From: Neobacillus muris
Lineage (GTDB): Bacteria; Bacillota; Bacilli; Bacillales; Cytobacillaceae
NCBI RefSeq assembly: GCF_943193175.1
Contig: NZ_CALPDF010000006.1
Coordinates: 124,001-188,000 of the forward strand
Direction of reading: 5' to 3'
Length of the DNA: 64,000 nt
Made by a program: the position numbers and the translations under genes. Of this stretch, positions 52,184 to 61,458 are shown in pieces. The notes under the pieces are model-generated. The model was given only the letters and a program-made list of their open reading frames with translations. It had not been told where the DNA came from and did not search any database. Every line of letters begins with the position of its first letter. The first letter of the stretch is position 1.

Positions 52184-53545
52184 TTAATTTCCTGGAGAAC
52201 TGGAGTATATGCGTTTCTGAATATAAATAAGCCGTGACGATAAAGCAATCCCTGCCGCAAGTAGACCGATTGTGAGCCCAATCCAATATCCTCTTACTCC
52301 TAACGAGGTGTAATGGGCCAACAGGTATCCAGCAGGAAGACATATTACCCAGTAGGCCGCCAAGGTCATCATAAACGCTGCGTTTACGTCTTTATAACCT
52401 CTTAGTGCAGCTTGAGCTGTCACTTGTATGGCATCCGACATTTGGAAAAATAGGGAAAAAATCAAGAAATGGGCCGTTAAATCAATGACAGCTCGTTCAT
52501 TGGAATAAAGACCGGCTACTTGGTAACGGAAAACAACCACCAGTACCCCCGTGATAATGGCTGTCAACACGGCCAAACCAATTCCTAGCCAGCTGTAAGA
52601 CTGGGCGTCCTTATAGCGCATTGCTCCTGCCTCATAACCGACTAGAACGGTTACGGCCATCGATATGCTCGTTGGAATCATATATAAAAAGGATACGATA
52701 TTTAACGCTGATTGATAAGATGCAACAGTGGTTACGCTAAAAGTGCTGATTAAGATGGTGACCACCGCAAACATACTAGTTTCAAAGAAAGTTGACAGTC
52801 CCATGGGAATTCCAATTTTTAAAATTTCTTTTAACCTCTCCAGAGACACATGTTTTAAGTTAGAAAAGACATGATATTGATTAAAAGGCACTTGGGTTTT
52901 CACGATAAACACAGTGAAGGCCAAAATCAACCAATAAGTAATCGCTACCGCATATCCCGCCCCTGCACCTCCCAGTTCAGGCAAGCCAAGCCTGCCAAAT
53001 ATGAAGCAATAGTTCAGCAATAAATTGAAAGGCAGTGATGAAATCATGATCATCATTACTACACGTGTTTTCCCCAGCCCATAAATGAACGAACGCAAAA
53101 CATTAAACAGAAATAATGGCAGTATTCCAAAGCTGAGTCCAATCAGGTAATGAAAAGCGGTTTCTGCAACATCCCGTTCCAGGTTCATTTTTTCTAAAAT
53201 CGGCTTTAACAAAAAGAAGCCCGAAACTAAAATGATGAGGGTAAGGATGACAGAAAGGTACAATCCATGCCTGACAACCGAAGAAATCTCATTCGTTTTC
53301 CGCTGGCCCAGGTACTGGGCCGCAATAGGTGATACAGCCAGCAGAATGCTGCTCAGCCCAGTGAAGATTGGACTCCACAGGGAGGAACCAATTGCCACTC
53401 CAGCTAAATCGGTAGAATGGTATTTACCTGACATAACCGTATTAAAAAAGATCATGGAGAACATGCCTAATTGCGTGATTAGGATAGGGATAATCAAGAT
53501 GATAATTTGTTTTGTTTTTTCTCTTATCGTAAACGTTTGATTCAT
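52184..53545 (-). CDS. MATE-family efflux transporter
   Basis: A 453-residue protein with twelve membrane segments in two six-segment halves, typical of NorM/MATE multidrug or cation antiporters. Conserved stretches include ITQLGMFSMIFFNTVMSGKY, SPIAAQYLGQRK and NYCFIFGRLGLPELGGAGAGYA. ATG 53545 follows GGGAG; ATG 53563 lies upstream of that site. The substrate is unknown and it stands alone. Confidence 0.9.
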   Translation of the reverse strand: MNQTFTIREKTKQIIILIIPILITQLGMFSMIFFNTVMSGKYHSTDLAGVAIGSSLWSPIFTGLSSILLAVSPIAAQYLGQRKTNEISSVVRHGLYLSVILTLIILVSGFFLLKPILEKMNLERDVAETAFHYLIGLSFGILPLFLFNVLRSFIYGLGKTRVVMMIMISSLPFNLLLNYCFIFGRLGLPELGGAGAGYAVAITYWLILAFTVFIVKTQVPFNQYHVFSNLKHVSLERLKEILKIGIPMGLSTFFETSMFAVVTILISTFSVTTVASYQSALNIVSFLYMIPTSISMAVTVLVGYEAGAMRYKDAQSYSWLGIGLAVLTAIITGVLVVVFRYQVAGLYSNERAVIDLTAHFLIFSLFFQMSDAIQVTAQAALRGYKDVNAAFMMTLAAYWVICLPAGYLLAHYTSLGVRGYWIGLTIGLLAAGIALSSRLIYIQKRIYSSSPGN

Positions 53546-53640
53546 GTTAGCAGCTCCCAGCAATAATTAGCATCCAAAACAACATTTTACTATATTATGG
53601 CTGTTTCTACCTCTTTTTGCTGTTTGCCCTTTTTGACATG

Positions 53641-53673
53641 ACAAAAGCAGGATTGATTCTATCCTGCTTTTGT
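53641..53673 (-). terminator. Terminator of the MFS gene
   Basis: ACAAAAGCAGGAT/ATCCTGCTTTTGT stem 43 bp after the stop on the minus strand. Confidence 0.8.
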
Positions 53674-53715
53674 TCGTCCGATTATGAGACTGAATGTCCA
53701 TTCTTTACCTGGCAA

Positions 53716-54996
53716 TTAAGCTAATTGCTGTCGGGGCTGATTGCCTCCCTGTGCCTGTTCTTTTATTAAAAGTCCTCCGAATAAACCAAGTAAAGAGAAG
53801 AAAACAGGAATGATAAAACCGTAATGATAGCCAGCTGCACTGCCAGCCATATGAAACTGGTCTAAAATTTTCCCGAAAATACTTGGCAGCAAAACTGCGC
53901 TTATAAAACCGCCGGTATTGGCAAACCCGGAAACCACTCCAACTTCCTTCATATCGAATGACTTACGGACTACTGCAAAGGTTAAAGAACTTGCTCCATT
54001 GCAATACCCGATTATGAAGAAAAGCAGAATCAGCAAGAAGAAAGGCGGCTTGCCGATAAATAGAAGAAATGCCAGCCAGCTTAGAAAAGCTGCCATATGA
54101 ACAATAACGTATGGACGTTTAATCGAATTGATCCGGCTGGAAATCGAACCAGTTAACGGGGCGCCAATAAGCGCTCCCAACAACCCAATCATTATGAGCT
54201 GGCTTGCGCCTGAACGAGTCATCCCGTACACTTCGATTCCATAGGGCACTGCCCATGACCCAATAAATCCTACATACGTTCCGACTAAACCAAAATGGCA
54301 TAAAAACGCCGCCCATGCCTGCCGGCTGGAACCTACCCGCCGAAGTAATGCGATCGTAGATTCTCGCTTAAGTTCATTTTTCAACACAGACGGTTTAGTG
54401 GAAGGGCCAGTTAAAGCCATTTTCTGCGGCTTTTTTATAAGGACAAAATACAAAACAATACCCATCACACATAAAACTGTTCCAACGATTAAAAATGGCA
54501 TTCTCCAGCCGGTGAGAGAAATCCAGGCCGAAAACGGAACGGTTGCCATTAAGAAGCCCAAACTTCCTGCCATACCAGCAAACCCAAGCAAGCGAACAAA
54601 TTCCTGCACTTTAAACCATTGGCTCAATATCAGTACAATATTTACCCAAATGGTGGCATCACCAATTCCGACCAATAATCTGGCTATTACTAAGATCACT
54701 TCATTCGATGCCAAACTATATAAAACAGTACCAACCCCATTTAATATCGTTCCGATGATTAAAAAGTGATTTGGACCGAATCGGTCGGACAAAACCCCAA
54801 TTGGAACCTGGAGCCCTGCGTAGGCCAAAAATTGAATACTTGTTAACAGCCCAATAGTGGCTGCTGAGATATGAAAGTCCGTCATTAATTGGTCGGTAAT
54901 AAGCCCAGGTGCTGTCCTTTGGCTTACAATAATAAAATATGAGAATAAAACGGTTGTAAAAACTACCCAACGATATCTGCTATTTTGTTTATCCAA
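53716..54996 (-). CDS. MFS transporter, unknown substrate
   Basis: A 426-residue twelve-segment MFS protein. The loop after segment 2 (GVLSDRFGPNHFLIIG) is the MFS motif A, and the early RTAPGLITDQLMTDF resembles the anion:cation or nitrate-type symporter group. Start is TTG 54996 after AGGGG. The substrate cannot be assigned and no catabolic genes are adjacent. Confidence 0.88.
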   Translation of the reverse strand: MDKQNSRYRWVVFTTVLFSYFIIVSQRTAPGLITDQLMTDFHISAATIGLLTSIQFLAYAGLQVPIGVLSDRFGPNHFLIIGTILNGVGTVLYSLASNEVILVIARLLVGIGDATIWVNIVLILSQWFKVQEFVRLLGFAGMAGSLGFLMATVPFSAWISLTGWRMPFLIVGTVLCVMGIVLYFVLIKKPQKMALTGPSTKPSVLKNELKRESTIALLRRVGSSRQAWAAFLCHFGLVGTYVGFIGSWAVPYGIEVYGMTRSGASQLIMIGLLGALIGAPLTGSISSRINSIKRPYVIVHMAAFLSWLAFLLFIGKPPFFLLILLFFIIGYCNGASSLTFAVVRKSFDMKEVGVVSGFANTGGFISAVLLPSIFGKILDQFHMAGSAAGYHYGFIIPVFFSLLGLFGGLLIKEQAQGGNQPRQQLA

Positions 54997-55094
54997 TTTC
55001 TTCTACCCCTAAATTTTTATATCTTTTATCTATTTTACTCCTTAATTAGAAAGTTGCATGGAATTTTTCTAATGACGGCGTTTTCATGATAAAA

Positions 55095-55120
55095 AAACAG
55101 AACCTTGGTTGGTCCTGTTT
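55095..55120 (-). terminator. Terminator overlapping the end of the 268-residue gene
   Basis: On the minus strand AAACAGGACC/GGTTCTGTTT is followed by TTTT; the stem begins at the stop codon itself. Confidence 0.75.
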
Positions 55121-55925
55121 ATTTTTTCACGATTTTGGATGGATTGTTAATTTTATAGATCACTGGCACATCTATAACGAATTCGTCCGGTGCATCCTTT
55201 CCTTTTGCCAGTTTCTTGCTGGTGATTTTTCCGTCAAATTCAAGCAAGTCTCCTGGTGACAGTTCAAATTTTTTCAGTGTCTTGCTGTGGCTGCACCAGG
55301 CAAGACCGACGTTCAGTGGATTTTCTTGGACAATCTGAACCTTCTCAAGCACAACCACCTCGTCATTTTCTTCATTAAATGGGTTATATGTAAGGGCAAA
55401 TTGTTTCACCGCAGCGCTAAAATGGACCTTCTCACTTGGCAGCTCAAGCTTTGACGCTTTTTCCTTTGTTGGCTTTGCTCTCTTTACAGTTTTTTCAGAT
55501 TTGGCCGGTTCTTTGACTGCCATCTGTTTTGTTGCCTTTGATTCCGATTGAACTGCCCTGTCACCTGAAGTAGCAGGCATTTCTTTTTCCTCAAACTCAA
55601 TCAAGCTTTCTTTGCCGAAGCTTGATTGCTGCATTTCTTTCAAGAAGGCTGGATGAATACAGCTCACATTCCCATTTGGAAATTCAATAACCAGCGTATT
55701 GAATTCACCTGTCATTCCATATGTTTCATAGCCTATTATGCTCACAAGGCATTGAAAATTTCGGTCTTTATACCAGAACTCTTTTTTAGCAGCAGAAAGC
55801 CCCCACTCCTTTAGTTTTTCTTTATAATGGTCCTCATCCCGGAAAGATTCGTAATCACCAATTGGTGGTATATATTGGATGGAAAGTGCCATTTCTCCTT
55901 GATATTGGTCAGTTGCCATTTTCAC
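55119..55925 (-). CDS. 268-residue protein with Lys/Glu-rich linker, unknown function
   Basis: An N-terminal globular part (1-100) containing YKDRNFQCLVSIIGYETYG and FPNGNVSCIHPAFLKEM is joined by a charged, low-complexity linker (KSEKTVKRAKPTKEKASK, about 115-155) to a C-terminal beta-rich domain with WCSHSKTLKKFELSPGDLLEFDGKI. The latter resembles an OB or single-strand-binding-like fold, but I cannot name the family. GTG 55925 or ATG 55919 could be the start; AGGAAGG is close to the GTG. Confidence 0.75.
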   Translation of the reverse strand: MKMATDQYQGEMALSIQYIPPIGDYESFRDEDHYKEKLKEWGLSAAKKEFWYKDRNFQCLVSIIGYETYGMTGEFNTLVIEFPNGNVSCIHPAFLKEMQQSSFGKESLIEFEEKEMPATSGDRAVQSESKATKQMAVKEPAKSEKTVKRAKPTKEKASKLELPSEKVHFSAAVKQFALTYNPFNEENDEVVVLEKVQIVQENPLNVGLAWCSHSKTLKKFELSPGDLLEFDGKITSKKLAKGKDAPDEFVIDVPVIYKINNPSKIVKK

Positions 55926-56015
55926 AAATTCCTTCCTGATTGTATTTGGATATATTATAACATGTTCATCCGTTGAATACTCGGCGGCGCTGCCAGAATA
56001 ATCAAGGCGTCTGCC

Positions 56016-56438
56016 TCAATCAAACGATTTATAATTAAGTTTTCTTAACAGAAACAGCAATTGGTCAATTTCTTCTTCGGTCATGTCGCTTGTGAGCAAT
56101 TGGTTGGAGGTCTCAAGCATTTTGAATAATGCCGGGTAAAAATCAAGGGCCTTTTGGGTAGGATATAATTGATAGGAACGGCGGTCTGATTGGTCAATCG
56201 TGCGATTGACATACCCGGCCCCCTCCAATTGTTTGACAGCACGAGCAGTGGTAGCTTTATCAAATTTTAGTTCTGCTGTCAGCTGATCCTGGCTGATTCC
56301 TGGATTTTTAATAATCTCTATTAAAAAGCTGTGCTGTCCTCCACCGCCAATTCCGTAGGGTTTTAACATTTTAGATAAATATTTTTGGTTTTGGCGATAA
56401 ATGTATGAAATTAGCTTTCCGATCGGTTTTCGCGGCAT
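56016..56438 (-). CDS. MarR-family regulator
   Basis: A 140-residue winged-helix protein with the MarR pattern: GISQDQLTAELKFDKATTARAVKQLEGAGYV as the recognition region and RTIDQSDRRSYQLYPTQKA as the wing. It is divergent from a DHA2-family pump gene, with two matching palindromes in the gap, so it almost certainly represses that pump and itself until a ligand binds. The ATG at 56438 has GGGG about 8 nt upstream. Confidence 0.9.
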   Translation of the reverse strand: MPRKPIGKLISYIYRQNQKYLSKMLKPYGIGGGGQHSFLIEIIKNPGISQDQLTAELKFDKATTARAVKQLEGAGYVNRTIDQSDRRSYQLYPTQKALDFYPALFKMLETSNQLLTSDMTEEEIDQLLFLLRKLNYKSFD

Positions 56439-56482
56439 TTTTTATTCCCCTTGATTTATCTCTTTTAATCTTAAAATGATAA

Positions 56483-56554
56483 TATCCTATATTAGTTGCA
56501 AACGCAACTAATATAGGATACACTAGTGTTTATCATATAGTTGCTCTTGCAACT
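56483..56554. promoter_or_regulatory. Two MarR-type palindromic operators
   Basis: A perfect 17-bp inverted repeat (56483-56499 and 56504-56520, 4-nt loop) has the core AGTTGC-N4-GCAACT, and the same core recurs at 56539-56554. Centres are 45 bp apart, between the divergent MarR and MFS genes. Confidence 0.85.
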
Positions 56555-56579
56555 CAACTTTCATTTAGAGGTGTTTCCC

Positions 56580-58028
56580 TTGGTTCCAAACATAAAAACC
56601 TTTCAAGAGGTTCCACGAATACAGGAAAATCGTTGGAAAATCTTAATTATTCTCAATCTATTTACCTTTATGGCCACTCTTGATGCCAGTATTGTCAATA
56701 TCGCTTTGCCGGTCATTTCCGACCATCTTCATTTGCCGATCGCCAAAACTGAATGGGTTGTGAGCAGCTATTTAATTGCGATCTGTACCTTTATCCTCTT
56801 CTTTGGAAAATTAGGAGATATTCTTGGGAAAATAAAGGTCTTTAGGACGGGGACCATCATTTTTATTCTTGGATCGCTGCTATGTGGTTTTAGCTCATCC
56901 TTGAGCATGTTAGTCATTTGCCGTGTGGTCCAAGCATTAGGCGCCTCCATGACGATGGCAAACAGCCAGGGAATTGTAACGGAAATTTTTCCGCCCAAAG
57001 AGCGCGGGAAGGCACTAGGACTAGTTGGGACCTTTGTATCCCTTGGCAGTATTGCGGGACCTAGTTTGGGCGGCCTTTTGATTTCTGCATTAGGGTGGGA
57101 GTATATTTTCTGGGTGAATGTCCCGGTAGGCATTATTGCTATCAGTATTGGCTGGAGAATGCTTCCGAAAGATATTACGTTTTCCCATGCTAAACTGGAC
57201 CAATCAGGGACACTCTTGTTTGCTGTTTTCATTATTTCCCTTTTCTCTGGCCTGCTTCTGGGTCAACAGGCAGGGTATCAGGACCCGCAGATATTGGCTG
57301 CTTTCTTATTGGCTGCGGGAGCATTTTTAGCATTTATTTGGGTTGAGTCTCATAAAAATGAGCCTATGCTTCAATTGTCATTATTTAAGAATCCGTTATT
57401 TTCACTGAGTATCCTTTGTGGATTTCTTGTATTTGTGGCAAACTTTTGCTTTAATATTATTTCGCCATTTTATACACAAAACATCTTACATCTGTCACCA
57501 GCAAGTTCCGGACTAATATTAATGCTGTTCCCAATTACGATGGCTGTTGTTGCTCCACTCAGCGGCGCCCTATCAGATAAAATTGGCTCAGAGCTTTTAA
57601 CATTTATTGGCTTGATTGTGATGGTCATTGCCCAAATTGGACTCGCGAATTTGTCTGATGCAAGTTCCCTCATCTTAGTTGGGATTTATGTAGCTATGCT
57701 GGGACTAGGAACCGGGCTGTTCCAATCCCCAAATAATTCATTAGTGATGTCAACGGTCCCCAAAGCTCAATTAGGAAGTGCAGGCAGTGTGAATGCATTA
57801 ATTCGAAATTTAGGAATGATTGTTGGGATTTCTGTTGCAACTACTACTCTATTTAGTGTAATGAGTGCCAAAGCAGGCCGCCATGTGACTGGGCTAATTC
57901 CGGACCGTCCAGACATATTTATACATGGCATGCATATCGTCTTTATCGGATCATCGGCTATCTGTTTAATCTGTGCTTGTTTAACAGGATACCGGCTGAT
58001 CAGGTCAAGGGTAATGGTTCGGCAATAA
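56580..58028 (+). CDS. DHA2-family MFS multidrug transporter
   Basis: A 482-residue, 14-segment transporter. DASIVNIALPVISDHL in segment 1 and GPSLGGLLISALGWEYIFWVNVPVG (motif C-like) mark the DHA2 group. Start is TTG 56580 after AGAGGTG; longer starts overlap the operator. It is divergent from the MarR gene and most likely under its repression. The substrate is unknown. It is not closely similar to the pump at 23642. Confidence 0.9.
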   Translation: MVPNIKTFQEVPRIQENRWKILIILNLFTFMATLDASIVNIALPVISDHLHLPIAKTEWVVSSYLIAICTFILFFGKLGDILGKIKVFRTGTIIFILGSLLCGFSSSLSMLVICRVVQALGASMTMANSQGIVTEIFPPKERGKALGLVGTFVSLGSIAGPSLGGLLISALGWEYIFWVNVPVGIIAISIGWRMLPKDITFSHAKLDQSGTLLFAVFIISLFSGLLLGQQAGYQDPQILAAFLLAAGAFLAFIWVESHKNEPMLQLSLFKNPLFSLSILCGFLVFVANFCFNIISPFYTQNILHLSPASSGLILMLFPITMAVVAPLSGALSDKIGSELLTFIGLIVMVIAQIGLANLSDASSLILVGIYVAMLGLGTGLFQSPNNSLVMSTVPKAQLGSAGSVNALIRNLGMIVGISVATTTLFSVMSAKAGRHVTGLIPDRPDIFIHGMHIVFIGSSAICLICACLTGYRLIRSRVMVRQ

Positions 58029-58165
58029 CGTGTGAACCAAGTGTGTTTTATAATTGTTTATTAGACTGGAAGATTTAGAATTATTTTAACTTTTATCATC
58101 ATTATGTAAAATTTCAAGTTACTTCCTCATATCCTTAAATAGGAATATATGCTGGGAGGTAAATG

Positions 58166-58936
58166 ATGATAAAAATAGGAAATAAAACCGTAAAACCAGG
58201 CGATGCCATCTTACAATCAATTACCACTAAAGAACAGAAATCCATCCTTTCATTAATGAGTGATTATCAGGAACTCTACCAGTACTATAGACTTGATCAG
58301 TTACAATTTGAATTGATGTTTAGGTCTAATACGATGAAAGCTGCAAGAGAATTGGATAAAAGCGGCGCAAAATTTACTACTTTTAAGTACTCCTTTTGCA
58401 ACAAGGAATATTGGGACCGCCTTGAGAATGGAGGTTTTCTGCTTAAGCCAGCTGTCAAGCCTTCCACTGCCATTATGGATATCATTAAGAATGGCTCACG
58501 TTATGCATTTGAATGCTCGACTGCCATTGCCATTGTCCTCTATATTGCGGCATTATATTCGATTGGCTCGAACAGGTTTGATGTGCTCTTCTCTAGGCTC
58601 TATCTTATGGATTGGCAATTTGATGAAGATCTGCCGATTCACACAAAATTTGGGGACGACTATTTACCCGGTGATGTTCTCCATTTCAATAACCCTGATT
58701 TCAGTCCGCAAGAAGCACATTGGCGGGCGGAAAATGTCATTAACTTTGGCGGAGATCAATATTTTGGGCACGGAATCGGCATTACAAACTCAAGCAAACT
58801 GATCGAGTATTTAAACAAAAAAAGAAAGCCGAACCCTAAGGTTTCAGCTTATCTTATGACTATGATTACTAGACCGTTTTATGAAGGAATGAATCCAGCC
58901 AATAGGGATATGGAATCCATAACTGAGGATGTCTGA
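58166..58936 (+). CDS. tgl: Spore coat transglutaminase (protein-glutamine gamma-glutamyltransferase)
   Basis: A 256-residue protein matching B. subtilis Tgl over its length. The catalytic Cys117 is in SRYAFECSTAI (Cys116 in B. subtilis), and AHWRAENVI and YFGHGIGI hold the Glu and His of the active site. Tgl cross-links coat proteins such as GerQ through gamma-glutamyl-lysine bonds in the developing spore. GGGAGG lies 6 nt before ATG 58166 (ATG 58163 is the alternative). The gene ends one base before the end of the convergent thiamine operon. Confidence 0.93.
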   Translation: MIKIGNKTVKPGDAILQSITTKEQKSILSLMSDYQELYQYYRLDQLQFELMFRSNTMKAARELDKSGAKFTTFKYSFCNKEYWDRLENGGFLLKPAVKPSTAIMDIIKNGSRYAFECSTAIAIVLYIAALYSIGSNRFDVLFSRLYLMDWQFDEDLPIHTKFGDDYLPGDVLHFNNPDFSPQEAHWRAENVINFGGDQYFGHGIGITNSSKLIEYLNKKRKPNPKVSAYLMTMITRPFYEGMNPANRDMESITEDV

Positions 58937-58937
58937 A

Positions 58938-59936
58938 TTAGTTGAAATTGACGAATGCATCTTCGGCTTTTACCTCCTTGGTAATGACATGCTTGTTCTT
59001 TAACCATTTAGCAACATTCTCCCATGTTTCCGGATCTTGCCAGCCGAATGATTTATCTTTAGCATCCATAAGCGGGAGGAGGATTTCCAGACTCTTGGTC
59101 TCAATATCTTTTTCTAATGGTGATGATTTTTCTTCATGATTCATCAGAATTTCCAGCCCCTCCTCCGGATGCTCAGAAACATACTGTTGGCCTTTGGTGA
59201 GTGCTTTCATTAGCTTTTTAAATACTTCTGGCTTTTCTTTTACTCGTTTCTCACTGGCCACGAGAACCAATTCATAATAATCAGGGACTCCGTAATCAGA
59301 AGGATTTAACGTACGGATTGGATACCCTTCTTTTTCCAAAAGTAATTTTTCATGATTGATGTAGCCCCCGATTAGCGCATCCGTCTTATTTGCGGCCAAT
59401 GCCGGTATTAAATCCCAGCCGACATCAACCATTTTTACCTTTTGCTTGTCCCCGCCGTCAGATTCTACCATTGTCCCAATAATGGCTTCATCCAGAGGGA
59501 TTGATGGATACCCGACAGTTTTACCTGCTAAATCCTTTGGTGACTGAATAGAACTTTCTTTTGAAACCATGACCTGATTTAATGGATGACGAACAAGTGC
59601 CGCAATGGACTGGACAGGAATTTCCTCACTCCTTGCCACCAGCACCTCAGGCTGATAGCTGATGGCTAAATCAATTTTTCCGGCGGCCGCCAAGCGTAAT
59701 GGATCATTCGTATCCGCCGGCATTTGAATGTTAACATCCAAGCCCTGATCCTTAAAATAGCCTTTCTCCTCTGCCGTATACAGAAACGAATGGACCGCAT
59801 TTGGATACCAATCCAGCATAATGCTGACCTTCTCCTCCTTCCGGCTTGACCCTTCCTTTTTTTCAGCCGCCTTCCCGCTACAAGCACTTAGCAATAGCAG
59901 CATAAAACTAATGATTAGAAATAAACCTTTTTTCAT
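58938..59936 (-). CDS. thiY: ThiY-like substrate-binding lipoprotein for HMP precursors
   Basis: A 332-residue NMT1/THI5-type binding protein. The lipobox LLSACSG at residues 16-22 predicts membrane anchoring through Cys19. The motif MLDWYPNAVHSFLYTAEEKGYF is the N-terminal signature of pyrimidine-precursor binders. Its neighbours are the permease, ATPase, TenA and YlmB genes, matching the thiamine-pyrimidine salvage operon in which ThiY binds formyl-aminopyrimidine. Last gene of the operon. Confidence 0.92.
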   Translation of the reverse strand: MKKGLFLIISFMLLLLSACSGKAAEKKEGSSRKEEKVSIMLDWYPNAVHSFLYTAEEKGYFKDQGLDVNIQMPADTNDPLRLAAAGKIDLAISYQPEVLVARSEEIPVQSIAALVRHPLNQVMVSKESSIQSPKDLAGKTVGYPSIPLDEAIIGTMVESDGGDKQKVKMVDVGWDLIPALAANKTDALIGGYINHEKLLLEKEGYPIRTLNPSDYGVPDYYELVLVASEKRVKEKPEVFKKLMKALTKGQQYVSEHPEEGLEILMNHEEKSSPLEKDIETKSLEILLPLMDAKDKSFGWQDPETWENVAKWLKNKHVITKEVKAEDAFVNFN

Positions 59937-59959
59937 CGTAAATCTACCCTCTCAAGATG

Positions 59960-60727
59960 TTAATAGTTTTTTTGCTTTAACAGCTGTTTTTCTAGTAAAC
60001 TGACTAATACGAATAGAGCCATTCCCAGCAGTGACAGAAGAAATATCGCCGCAAACACGGCATCTGCCTGCAAATTCCCGGACATCCGCCGGCTAAAATA
60101 CCCTAAACCTTCACTCGCACCAAGCCATTCGCCAATGGTTGCACCCACTACACAATATACGACCGACATTTTGATTCCCGAAAGGATGGAGGGAAGTGCC
60201 ATTGGAATCTGGATTTTTTGAAAAATCGTCCAACGGCCGGCCCCCATCGTCTGCAATAATTCCTGATATTCCCTGCCGCCAGCCTTTAGGCCGTCATAGG
60301 TGCTTACCACAATTGGAAAAAATGCAACCAAAAACGTAACTGCAATCTTGCTCCAAATCGAATACCCGAACCACATGATGAAAATCGGAGAAATCGCAAT
60401 GGTCGGGATTGTCTGGCTGATGACCAAGAACGGATATAGAACTTTTTCTACAATTCTCGAAAAATGCATAAGAGCTCCAAATAGCAGCCCTGCAGCCAGC
60501 GAGATGCCAAATCCTATGAAGGTTTCCTTTAATGTGGCAGGTAAATGTTCCTCTAACAGCAATTGCCGGTTCTCCTGAAATGACCCCCAAATTGCTGAAG
60601 GAGAGGGCAGGATAAACGACGGAATCTCCCCCTGGCGGACCACCCACTCCCAGATGCTCATCAATAGAATCACTGCAATCACAAATAACCCATACTCTTC
60701 GGTCCACTTTTTCCATTTAGCTTTCAC
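59960..60727 (-). CDS. thiX: ThiX-like ABC permease
   Basis: A 255-residue permease with about six membrane segments. The EAA loop (EYQELLQTMGAGRWTIFQKIQIPMALP) that contacts the ATPase is clear. It overlaps the ATPase gene by 11 bp and precedes the binding-protein gene by 23 bp. With those it forms the ThiXYZ importer of pyrimidine degradation products of thiamine. Confidence 0.92.
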   Translation of the reverse strand: MKAKWKKWTEEYGLFVIAVILLMSIWEWVVRQGEIPSFILPSPSAIWGSFQENRQLLLEEHLPATLKETFIGFGISLAAGLLFGALMHFSRIVEKVLYPFLVISQTIPTIAISPIFIMWFGYSIWSKIAVTFLVAFFPIVVSTYDGLKAGGREYQELLQTMGAGRWTIFQKIQIPMALPSILSGIKMSVVYCVVGATIGEWLGASEGLGYFSRRMSGNLQADAVFAAIFLLSLLGMALFVLVSLLEKQLLKQKNY

Positions 60728-61451
60728 GATGAATCAGCCACTCCAATTCTTTTCTCATGCTAATTAAAGTTTGTTGATAAATTAATTCAGGACTCCTGGG
60801 ACGCGGCAAGTGGACCTTAAATTCCCAAATCCCCGTTCTTTTCATTAGATAAATCCGGTCACTTAATAGAATGGCTTCCTCCAAGTCATGAGTTATAAAC
60901 ATAATCGTTTTTTGCAATTCTCCCCAAATGCCGAGCAGCCAGCTGTGCATTTTCCTTTTTGTGAGGGAATCGAGAGCGCCAAACGGTTCATCCAGCAAGA
61001 GAAGATTTTTTCCTGTCATGATGGTCCTTAAAAAGGCTGCCCGCTGCCTCATCCCTCCTGACAACTGTTTGGGATACGCTTGCTCATAATCTGCCAGGCC
61101 AAACCTCTCCAGCCAGGCCCGGATTTCCTGAGCCTTTCCCTGCCTATTACTCTTACCAACCTCTAAAGGGAGCAGCACATTATCAAAAACCGTCCTCCAG
61201 GGCAGTAAAAGGTCCTTTTGCGGCATATAGCCAATATGCCCCAGCCGGTTCTCCGGAAGCTTGCCGTCAATGATAATCTCCCCGTGGTCTGGCTCCAATA
61301 GCCCGGTAATTAATCGGAACATTGTACTTTTTCCAGAACCGCTAGGACCAATCAAAGAAACAAATTCTCCCGGTTTGACATCCAGCGATAAATTTTCAAA
61401 AATCGGACGTCCCGCTTCAAAGCCGTATGTAAGTTCTTTGATGGAAAGCAT
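60717..61451 (-). CDS. thiZ: ThiZ-like ABC ATPase
   Basis: About 244 residues. Walker A is GPSGSGKST, the signature LSGGMRQRA, and Walker B LLLDEPFGALD, followed by a switch His (FITHDLEEA). ATG 61451 is the likely start, though its ribosome site is weak and the closest GGGGG lies about 22 nt upstream in tenA; an earlier start inside tenA is possible. It drives uptake through the ThiX permease. Confidence 0.9.
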   Translation of the reverse strand: MLSIKELTYGFEAGRPIFENLSLDVKPGEFVSLIGPSGSGKSTMFRLITGLLEPDHGEIIIDGKLPENRLGHIGYMPQKDLLLPWRTVFDNVLLPLEVGKSNRQGKAQEIRAWLERFGLADYEQAYPKQLSGGMRQRAAFLRTIMTGKNLLLLDEPFGALDSLTKRKMHSWLLGIWGELQKTIMFITHDLEEAILLSDRIYLMKRTGIWEFKVHLPRPRSPELIYQQTLISMRKELEWLIHRES

Positions 61452-61458
61452 CGATGAA

